This document shows positions 57,882-64,000 of a DNA stretch of 64,000 nucleotides, piece by piece. Position 1 is the stretch's first letter; every line of letters starts with the position of its first letter. Below the pieces are notes generated by a model. It was given only the letters and a program-made list of their open reading frames with translations. It made no database searches and was not told the origin of the DNA. Made by a program: the position numbers and the translations under genes. Source of the DNA: Cedecea davisae DSM 4568 (lineage in GTDB: Bacteria; Pseudomonadota; Gammaproteobacteria; Enterobacterales; Enterobacteriaceae); NCBI RefSeq assembly GCF_000412335.2, contig NZ_KE161030.1, positions 4,560,739-4,624,738 on the forward strand, read 5' to 3'.

Positions 57882-57898
57882 ATTCATAAACCGTGCCA
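57882..57898 (-). promoter_or_regulatory. candidate sigma-54 promoter of hydN-fdhF-hypF
   Basis: On the minus strand TGGCAC (57898-57893, -24 element), 5 bases, then ATGAA (57887-57883, -12 element) gives spacing that fits sigma-54. It resembles the E. coli hydN promoter as I recall it. E. coli FHL genes are driven by FhlA with sigma-54 under fermentative, formate-rich conditions. No FhlA site could be confidently delimited. Confidence 0.55.
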
Positions 57899-57991
57899 GT
57901 TTTTAAAACTCAATATTTTCATTATGTTATAGAGAATCCCTTCTCTAACTTCGGTGACGTCGACACTTATGACGATGACATCACGGGCGAC

Positions 57992-58474
57992 TTAGTCACC
58001 CGTGTCCTCGAAGGAAGCCTCCAGCGCCGCAAAACCACCGTCACCTTCCCAGCTCGCCAACCGCTGATAAACGGTTTCCACCGCCGTTTTTATCGCTTCG
58101 GTCATCGGGTAGTAAAAACCGACGATATCCGGCTGAATGCCCAGGAAAATAACTTCACCCACATCTTCTTTAAGCTGATCGACCAGATAATTCAGCGGCA
58201 TATTGTGGGTGGTCATCATAAACATCTCGGCAATATCGTTCGGGTCGATAGTGCGAGTCTCGCCGGGACTGAGCATCATGTCGGTAGCATCGACAATCAG
58301 CAGCAGCTCCGGGCGCAGCTCGCGAATAGCAACCACGTCGTTTTCCGGCGCGGTGCCGCCGTCAATGACAATCCAGTCGCCCTGAGGGGAAGCCTGGCAC
58401 TTTTCTGCCAGTAGCGGGCCTGCGCCGTCGTCGCCCATCATGCTGTTGCCGACGCAGAGTAAAACTTTAGTCAT
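57992..58474 (-). CDS. hycI: hydrogenase 3 maturation endopeptidase HycI
   Basis: A 160-residue member of the peptidase M52 family (E. coli HycI 156). It cuts the C-terminal extension from pre-HycE after nickel insertion. Conserved metal/substrate residues sit in CVGNSMMGDDGAGP, VIDGGTAPEN, IVDATDM and THNMPLN. It overlaps the hycH end by 8 bases. It is the last gene of the hyc block before the hydN promoter. Confidence 0.94.
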   Translation of the reverse strand: MTKVLLCVGNSMMGDDGAGPLLAEKCQASPQGDWIVIDGGTAPENDVVAIRELRPELLLIVDATDMMLSPGETRTIDPNDIAEMFMMTTHNMPLNYLVDQLKEDVGEVIFLGIQPDIVGFYYPMTEAIKTAVETVYQRLASWEGDGGFAALEASFEDTGD

Positions 58475-58877
58475 AACGCCTCCGAACCATCAGGTAGATG
58501 GCGGGTTCCTGTTGAATGGCCTGAAGCATGTCGAGCAGCGCCTGGCTCCAGGCCTGCTGCTCCGGGGTCTGAGTCGGTTTGGCCGCATCCAGCGCCCGCG
58601 CCAGCATCACAACGTGGTTCTGGTCGATGACGATTTCGCCGTAGCGCGGCACGCCTTCCATTTTGCGCCGCGCCTCGCTGCCGCCTTCAAGCGTGGAGAT
58701 CCACTCCCGGTAAGCCTCATACGGGCAGACCAGACTCTCTTTCAGGCAATCAATGATGCCAAGATGATGGCCGATAGCCAGGCTGTAATAGACCACCTGC
58801 TGCGCGTCAGCCGGGGTATTGTCGTTATCATCGACAAATTTGCGGCTGAGCTGGCAAAACACCACCGACTCGCTCAT
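58467..58877 (-). CDS. hycH: hydrogenase 3 assembly protein HycH
   Basis: 136 residues, as in E. coli HycH. It is required for maturation of HycE but is not part of the final enzyme. Conserved segments are CQLSRKFVDDND, AQQVVYYSLAIGHHLG, EARRKMEGVPRYGEIVID and IYLMVRR. Its start overlaps the hycG stop by one base (TAATG), and its end overlaps hycI. Confidence 0.94.
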   Translation of the reverse strand: MSESVVFCQLSRKFVDDNDNTPADAQQVVYYSLAIGHHLGIIDCLKESLVCPYEAYREWISTLEGGSEARRKMEGVPRYGEIVIDQNHVVMLARALDAAKPTQTPEQQAWSQALLDMLQAIQQEPAIYLMVRRRYD

Positions 58878-59641
58878 TACACGCGCTCCTGATGCACCAG
58901 ATTTTCAAGATTGGCCACAATCTCGGTCAGGCGCGGATCGTTTTCCGTACTCAGCCACCGCTGCACGGCATCGCCGCCTGCGGTCAGGTTTGTCATGTAG
59001 TTGTCGGCAATCTGGCGGCCATAGCGGTAGCCCGCCAGGCGACGAGCGGCCCGGTCAATGCGCACGCGCAGCGGCTGAACCATATCCGGGTGCAGGATTT
59101 TAGCCGGTTCCACATCCAGCTCGCTTGCCGGACGGGCCTGAATTTTCTGCTCCAGCAGGCCGAGCGCCATCGCAAAGCCGTACAGCGTGGCGGCGGGCGA
59201 CGGCGGGCAACCTGGGATATAAACGTCTACCGGCACTATTTTATCGGTGCCGCCCCATACGCAGTAAAGGTCGTGGAAGATACCGCCGCTATTGCCGCAC
59301 GCGCCGTAGGAAATGCAGATTTTAGGGTCAGGAGCCGATTCCCACGCCCTCAGCGCCGGGGAACGCATAGCGCGGGTTACCGCTCCGGTAAACAGCAAAA
59401 TATCGGCATGACGCGGAGAAGGAACCACTTTGATACCAAAGCGTTCTGCATCGAAAAGCGGAGAAAGTGTGGCAAAAATCTCAATTTCACAGCCATTGCA
59501 GCCGCCGCAGTCCACGCGGTAAACGTAGGCCGAGCGTTTGATGTTTTTCAGCAACGAAGCCTTCATGCTGGCGATGGACTCGTCCACCGTCAGCGGCACC
59601 GGAATGCCGTTATGGTCGCGTGGCCCAAGTAAATCACTCAT
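58877..59641 (-). CDS. hycG: hydrogenase 3 small subunit HycG
   Basis: A 254-residue [4Fe-4S] small subunit homologous to complex I NuoB. Cluster ligands are in [25 protein letters not shown] and [10 protein letters not shown]. It passes electrons from HycF to the NiFe site in HycE. The start overlaps the hycF stop (TAATG). Length matches E. coli HycG (255). Confidence 0.95.
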   Translation of the reverse strand: MSDLLGPRDHNGIPVPLTVDESIASMKASLLKNIKRSAYVYRVDCGGCNGCEIEIFATLSPLFDAERFGIKVVPSPRHADILLFTGAVTRAMRSPALRAWESAPDPKICISYGACGNSGGIFHDLYCVWGGTDKIVPVDVYIPGCPPSPAATLYGFAMALGLLEQKIQARPASELDVEPAKILHPDMVQPLRVRIDRAARRLAGYRYGRQIADNYMTNLTAGGDAVQRWLSTENDPRLTEIVANLENLVHQERV

Positions 59642-60183
59642 TAGCTGGCCTCTCTCATCTGGCGGGTAAAATCAATACGGTCGGAAGACACCAGGCTCTG
59701 CTGGCGTTTGCAGTCCGGGCAGGTTTCAAAGCCCTGGCGGCGAGCCTGCGCGCGTGCATCGCCGTTGTGCTCCAGCAGCGCAATCGCGTAGTCGATCTCT
59801 TTTTGAACCGCGAATGGCCGCCCGCACTCCCGGCAATGACACAGCGGGAAATGGGCTTCCTGGAGGAAGTCCGCCTTGTTCCACACCGCCAGCTCGTACT
59901 GCTGAGAAAGCTTAATGGCGGCGGTCGGGCAGACTTCTTCGCAGCGGCCGCAGAAGATGCAGCGTCCGAGGTTAAAGCGCCATGCCAGTTGCCCTTTAGC
60001 CAGATCGGTTTCCACGCTAAGAGCGTTGGAAGGACAGGCATTTACGCACGCCGCGCAGCCGATGCACTGCTGCGGGTTATGTTCCGGTTTACCGCGGAAA
60101 TTTGGGTCAACGGCAATCGGCTGAAGCGGATATGACTCGGTTGCGACGCCGCCCTTGATGGCTTTTTTAATGAAGTTAAACAT
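59641..60183 (-). CDS. hycF: formate hydrogenlyase [4Fe-4S] subunit HycF
   Basis: 180 residues, as in E. coli. Two [4Fe-4S] ferredoxin motifs ([24 protein letters not shown]), then a C-terminal region with two CXXC pairs (CHCRECGRP and CPDCKRQ) that may bind a further metal. It is related to NuoI of complex I and wires HycB/FdhF to HycG. Between it and hycE lies a 94-base palindromic repeat, unlike the tight spacing elsewhere in the operon. Confidence 0.95.
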   Translation of the reverse strand: MFNFIKKAIKGGVATESYPLQPIAVDPNFRGKPEHNPQQCIGCAACVNACPSNALSVETDLAKGQLAWRFNLGRCIFCGRCEEVCPTAAIKLSQQYELAVWNKADFLQEAHFPLCHCRECGRPFAVQKEIDYAIALLEHNGDARAQARRQGFETCPDCKRQQSLVSSDRIDFTRQMREAS

Positions 60184-60217
60184 GCGTTTTCCTTGTTTGC
60201 CTGGTCTTAGTGATTGA

Positions 60218-60311
60218 CCCTCACCCCGGCCCTCTCCCTGGAAGGGAGAGGGGGGAAAGCTAGCTCGATCCAGTTCCCTCTCCCCTTTGGGGAGAGGGTT
60301 AGGGTGAGGGG
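60218..60311. repeat. palindromic intergenic repeat between hycE and hycF
   Basis: Starts CCCTCACCCCGGCCCTCTCCC and ends AGGGTTAGGGTGAGGGG. It holds hairpins CCCTCTCCCT/AGGGAGAGGG and CCCTCTCCCC/GGGGAGAGGG around a CTCGATCC core. It is the same family as 54999-55104 and 4075-4157. It sits inside the hyc operon and may separate hycE and hycF message stability. Confidence 0.78.
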
Positions 60312-60338
60312 CTACTCATCACCGACCAGGCATCAAAA

Positions 60339-62048
60339 TCATTTCAGCGGCGAATTCGTGCGCTCAATGCTGTAGCGCTCCAGCTCTTTGTAAGGCACCA
60401 CCTTGCTTTTCTTCTTGCGTACATCGACCACCGTCATGCGGTCGGTGCAGGAATAGCAGGGGTCGAGGCTGCCGATAATCAGCGGCGCGTCCGATACCGT
60501 GTTGCCACGCAGCATATAGCGCAGCGTTGGCCAGTTGGCATAGGTCGCCGCACGGCAGCGCCAGCGGTAGAGTTTTTGGTTGTCGCCGGTCATGCTCCAG
60601 TGGATATCATCCCCGCGAGGCGCTTCGGAGAAACCGAGCGCAAAGCGGTTTGGAATATAGGTGAAACCCTCCACGGCAAGCGCGCCGCCCGGCAGGTTAT
60701 CCAGACCAAAATCAATCATATTCAGCGCGGTGAAGACTTCGTTGATACGCACTTTCAGGCGTGAGAGCACGTCGCAGCCGTCGAGGCTGTGTACTTCCAT
60801 CGGCAGCAGGCCGTAACCCACAAAGGGATGATCGGCTCGGGTATCCCTTGCATGGCCGCTGGCGCGAACCATCGGGCCAACGTTGCTGAAGTCGCGCGCG
60901 ATTTGCGGGTCGAGGCGGCCAATCCCGACGGTGCGCTGCTCAATGTTCGGCGTACTCATCAGGATATCCACCAGATCCTTCACTTCCCGGCGCATCTGCT
61001 GCGCCAGTTGCCGGGTCTGGATCATGTCGTCTTTCAGCAAGTCGCGGCGGATGCCGCCGATCAGGTTAAGGCCGTAGGTTTTACGCGCGCCGGTGAGGAT
61101 TTCCGCCATCTTCATCGACATTTCACGCACCCGGAAGAACTGCATAAAACCGGAGTCAAAGCCGACAAAGTGGCAGGCCAGGCCGAGATTAAGCAGGTGG
61201 CTGTGCAGACGTTCGACTTCCAGCAGGATGGCGCGGATCATTTGCGCACGCTCCGGCACCACAATCCCCATCGCGTTCTCGACTGAAGTGGTATAGGCGG
61301 TGCTATGGGCAAAGCCGCAGATGCCGCACACGCGGTCGGACAGGAAAGTCACTTCGTTGTAACCCATGCGGGTTTCCGCCAGCTTTTCCATGCCGCGATG
61401 GACGTAGAACAGGCGGTAATCGGCGTCGATAATGTTTTCGCCGTCTACAAACAGACGGAAGTGGCCGGGTTCATCGGAGGTGACGTGCAGGGGGCCAATC
61501 GGCACCACGTTGTTCTTTTTCGTCCCCAGTTCGTTAATGAACTCGTAGGTTTCTTTATCCGTGGTTGGAGCCGGGCGCTGGCGGTAGTCCATGCTGTCTT
61601 TACGCAGCGGATACAGGTCGTCCGGCCAGTCGTCCGGCAGCACCAGGCGGCGCTCGTCCGGCAGGCCAACCGGCTGAAGCCCGTACATATCACGCACTTC
61701 ACGTTCGCCCCATACGGCGGCGGGCACGCGCGGCGTAACGGACGGGAATTCAGGCTTGTCGGCATCCACTTCCACACGCACGGTAATCCAGCACTTCACG
61801 CCGCTTTCCATCGACAGCACGTAATAAACCGCATAGTTGCCGCACAGCTGGCGCTCGTCGTTGCCAAACAGCACCGACAGCCAGCCGCCCTGCTGGTAGT
61901 AAAGCCACTCCACCACTTCCGGCAGCATGTTGAGCTTCACGGTGACGGTGATTTGATCTTTAGTCTGCCAGGCCTCGTCGATCACGGCATGCGGAAATTG
62001 CTGATGCAGCGCGGCGAGGTAATGTTGACCAATCTTTTCTTCAGACAT
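60339..62048 (-). CDS. hycE: hydrogenase 3 large subunit HycE
   Basis: 569 residues, as in E. coli. The N-terminal ~170 residues correspond to NuoC (VWGEREVRDMYGLQPVGLPDERR). The rest corresponds to NuoD and carries the NiFe ligands RVCGICGFAHS and DPCYSC. The C-terminal extension after CTDR (MTVVDVRKKKSK to NSPLK) is the peptide removed by HycI. It is the H2-evolving catalytic subunit. hycD ends 17 bases upstream. Confidence 0.97.
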   Translation of the reverse strand: MSEEKIGQHYLAALHQQFPHAVIDEAWQTKDQITVTVKLNMLPEVVEWLYYQQGGWLSVLFGNDERQLCGNYAVYYVLSMESGVKCWITVRVEVDADKPEFPSVTPRVPAAVWGEREVRDMYGLQPVGLPDERRLVLPDDWPDDLYPLRKDSMDYRQRPAPTTDKETYEFINELGTKKNNVVPIGPLHVTSDEPGHFRLFVDGENIIDADYRLFYVHRGMEKLAETRMGYNEVTFLSDRVCGICGFAHSTAYTTSVENAMGIVVPERAQMIRAILLEVERLHSHLLNLGLACHFVGFDSGFMQFFRVREMSMKMAEILTGARKTYGLNLIGGIRRDLLKDDMIQTRQLAQQMRREVKDLVDILMSTPNIEQRTVGIGRLDPQIARDFSNVGPMVRASGHARDTRADHPFVGYGLLPMEVHSLDGCDVLSRLKVRINEVFTALNMIDFGLDNLPGGALAVEGFTYIPNRFALGFSEAPRGDDIHWSMTGDNQKLYRWRCRAATYANWPTLRYMLRGNTVSDAPLIIGSLDPCYSCTDRMTVVDVRKKKSKVVPYKELERYSIERTNSPLK

Positions 62049-62065
62049 CGATAAATTCTCTTAAA

Positions 62066-62992
62066 TCACGCCGCCAGCAAGGAGACGAAGGCTAAAAAGG
62101 CAAAGCCAAAACCGGCCCAGGTAATGCGGGAGGTTTCGAGCATCCGCAGGCGCGCCATGCTGTTTTCGAACAGCGCGATGATAAGTACGCCCGCCACCAG
62201 CTTCACGACCGCCAGCACCACGGCGATAGCCAGCCCGCTCCAGCTGAAGGCGCTCATCTGGCCCCACGGCAGGAACACGCCGACAAACATTTGCAGCACC
62301 ACTAACTGCTTGAGGGAAATGCCCCATTTGAGCACCGCAAAGCCCGCGCCGCTGTATTCGGACAGCGGGCCTTCCTGTAGCTCCTGCTCGGCTTCAGCGA
62401 GGTCAAACGGCAGCTTGCCCATCTCGATGAAAGTGGCAAAAGCGCAGGCGGCAAACGCCAGAATCAGCGTCAGGCTCTGGGCAACCGGCCAGGCATGAAT
62501 CGTGCCTGCGATATTGCTGATGTGCGTGCTGCCGGCAACCTGCGCGGCAACCCACAGGCCAAGCAGCAAAATCGGCTCCACCAGCACCCCAAGCATGGCT
62601 TCACGGCTGGCACCGATGCCGGTGAACGGGCTACCGGTATCCAGCCCGGCAATCGCAAAGAAGAAACGGGCGATGGCGAACAGATAAATTAAGGTGATCA
62701 GGTCACCTAATGACGGCAGCGGCGAGGCGAGAGTGACAACGGGCAGCGCGGTGGCGATAGTCAGCATCACGCCGACCATCACAAAAGGCATCAGGCGGAA
62801 TACCCAGCCGGACGCCGCCGGTGCCACACTCTGGCGGCCAAACAGCTTGAACAAATCACGGTATTCCTGGAGCACGCCAGGCCCGCGGCGGTTATGCAGC
62901 CGGGCGCGGGTTACGCGGGTAATGCCGGAGAGCAGCGGCGCGGCCAAAAACAGCACCAGCGCCTGGGTCAGGGCAAAGTAAAACGTAGTCAT
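62066..62992 (-). CDS. hycD: formate hydrogenlyase membrane subunit HycD
   Basis: A 308-residue membrane protein with about eight spans, homologous to NuoH, which links the soluble arm to HycC. It contains the NuoH-like cytoplasmic segment RARLHNRRGPGVLQEYRDLFKLF and the acidic FDLAEAEQELQEG loop. It lies 9 bases after hycC. Confidence 0.96.
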   Translation of the reverse strand: MTTFYFALTQALVLFLAAPLLSGITRVTRARLHNRRGPGVLQEYRDLFKLFGRQSVAPAASGWVFRLMPFVMVGVMLTIATALPVVTLASPLPSLGDLITLIYLFAIARFFFAIAGLDTGSPFTGIGASREAMLGVLVEPILLLGLWVAAQVAGSTHISNIAGTIHAWPVAQSLTLILAFAACAFATFIEMGKLPFDLAEAEQELQEGPLSEYSGAGFAVLKWGISLKQLVVLQMFVGVFLPWGQMSAFSWSGLAIAVVLAVVKLVAGVLIIALFENSMARLRMLETSRITWAGFGFAFLAFVSLLAA

Positions 62993-63001
62993 ATCAGCTC
63001 C

Positions 63002-64000
63002 TCAGGCAACCATCGCGACCAGCAGAATCGCCAGCTCGACCATCGCCAGGCGGCGGAACGTACCGGCGAGGCAGTCACACTGCCAGCCCGGCACCCATTT
63101 CCCCGGATTCAGGGTATTGCGCAGCCTGAGCAGGGGCGCAAAAGCCGCTTTCACCGGCTGTGCGAAGCCCGTCGCGGTGATAACCATCGCCTGTTCATGA
63201 TCGTAGCCGCAGACCCATGCCGCGCCGCGCGAACGGTTCGGTAAACGGTCGCCACGGAAAACGATCATCAAAATAAACGGCAGCAGCGGAGAGGCCACCA
63301 GCAGCAGCGTAATCATCGGTTGGGAAACGGCGGTATGCGCGGTTTGCAGCGGCAACGGAACGGCATGTTGCAGCAGCGGCAGCAGCCACGGAGCGGCAAC
63401 ACCTGCGGCAACGCAGCTCAGCGCCAGCAGGCCAACGGAGAGGTTCATCAGCCACGGCGCAGAGGTGGCGTTTTCAGCCTCCTTGCTGCGCGGCGCGCCG
63501 AGGAAGGTCACGCCGTAAACCTTCGCCATGCACATCACGGCCAGCGCTCCGGTTATAGCCAGCCCGACGGCCAGCAGCGGGCCGATAAAACGCCCGACAA
63601 ACAGCGGCAGGCTGCCAAGACGGAAGAACGACTGGTAAATCACCCACTCACCGGCGAAGCCATTGAGCGGAGGCAGGGCCGCCATCGCCATCAAACCCAC
63701 CAGCATAAAGAGCGAAATCAGCGGCATACGTTTGCCGATCCCGCCCAGTTTTTCGATGTCGCGATGCCCGGTGCGGAACCACACCGCGCCTGCGCCGAGA
63801 AACAGCGTGGTCTTAAAAAGGCTGTGGTTGAACAGGTGATACAGCCCACCAGTCATGCCAAGCGCCAGCAGCACCGGCTCGTTAAGCGCGATGCCTATCA
63901 TGCCGCAGCCCAGGCCCAGCAGAATGATGCCGATATTTTCCAGCGAGTGGTAAGCCAGCAGGCGGTTGATATTGTGCTCCATCAGCGCGTACAGCCCGCC
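63002..64000 (-). CDS. hycC: formate hydrogenlyase membrane subunit HycC (C-terminal part)
   Basis: The frame is open to the window end, giving the last ~332 residues of a protein that in E. coli has 608. It is a NuoL/NuoM/NuoN-type antiporter-like subunit. Visible parts include NINRLLAYHSLENIGIILLG, the HLFNHSLFKTTLFL segment with conserved Lys/His, LGGIGKRMPL and PPLNGFAGEW. It may contribute to proton or ion translocation. Start codon, hycB and hycA lie outside the window. Confidence 0.94.
   Translation of the reverse strand, partial: GGLYALMEHNINRLLAYHSLENIGIILLGLGCGMIGIALNEPVLLALGMTGGLYHLFNHSLFKTTLFLGAGAVWFRTGHRDIEKLGGIGKRMPLISLFMLVGLMAMAALPPLNGFAGEWVIYQSFFRLGSLPLFVGRFIGPLLAVGLAITGALAVMCMAKVYGVTFLGAPRSKEAENATSAPWLMNLSVGLLALSCVAAGVAAPWLLPLLQHAVPLPLQTAHTAVSQPMITLLLVASPLLPFILMIVFRGDRLPNRSRGAAWVCGYDHEQAMVITATGFAQPVKAAFAPLLRLRNTLNPGKWVPGWQCDCLAGTFRRLAMVELAILLVAMVA

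Overview
The window comes from an enterobacterium of the Enterobacteriaceae. Nearly every core gene is recognisably the E. coli/Enterobacter orthologue (eptB, dppABCDF, yiaF-yiaG, glyQS, ysaB, wecH, xylAB/FGHR, bax, malS, avtA), with E. coli-like lengths and GC-rich coding sequence. The genus cannot be fixed from the sequence alone. Compared with the E. coli neighbourhood, several blocks have been inserted or exchanged: a bcsD-containing cellulose operon, a 2-ketogluconate operon, two toxin-antitoxin loci, a chemoreceptor beside glyS, a GlxA-type regulator with an isochorismatase where E. coli has yiaAB, and a formate hydrogenlyase (FHL) supercluster beside avtA.

Layout. 0.1-8.2 kb: eptB (lipid A modification) and the dipeptide ABC transporter operon dppABCDF. 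8.4-9.1 kb: an unrecognised gene with its own promoter. 9.5-20.7 kb: cellulose operon bcsO-Q-A-B-C-D-Z. 20.7-21.4 kb: higBA, with the toxin interrupted by an in-frame TGA. 21.6-26.8 kb: ptxS-kguE-kguK-kguT-kguD for 2-ketogluconate uptake and catabolism, with a PtxS-type operator. 26.8-27.5 kb: a RelE/ParE-type toxin-antitoxin pair. 27.6-30.7 kb: yiaF, yiaG and a Tsr-like chemoreceptor. 30.9-33.9 kb: glyQS. 34-35.5 kb: ysaB and wecH. 35.4-36.9 kb: isochorismatase plus GlxA-family regulator. 37.1-45.4 kb: xylose catabolism (xylAB), uptake (xylFGH) and control (xylR). 45.4-49.5 kb: bax, an unrecognised coiled-coil protein, and malS. 49.5-50.4 kb: a gene-free mosaic of intergenic repeats. 50.5-51.7 kb: avtA. 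51.7-64 kb (minus strand): hycC(partial)-hycD-hycE-hycF-hycG-hycH-hycI, then hydN-fdhF-hypF-nickel permease.

How the genes work together. The last 12 kb gather most parts of hydrogenase-3 formate hydrogenlyase: membrane arm (HycC, HycD), hydrogenase (HycE, HycG), electron-transfer Fe-S proteins (HycF, HydN), maturation factors (HycH, HycI, HypF), a formate dehydrogenase H and a nickel importer. In E. coli these lie at separate loci. The formate dehydrogenase has Cys (TGC), not selenocysteine, at the active-site position. G/C-rich palindromic repeats occur between dppA and dppB, between hycF and hycE, and inside the annotated 5-prime end of hypF, where the repeat is read in frame.

The strongest observations are the selenium-free FdhF inside a hydrogenase-3 supercluster, the repeat-derived N-terminus of HypF, the single-codon lesion in higB, and the inverted mosaic of repeat modules between malS and avtA. 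I did not find a convincing wholly new multi-gene system. The two unrecognised genes (8507-9070 and 46620-47387) are the best unknowns.
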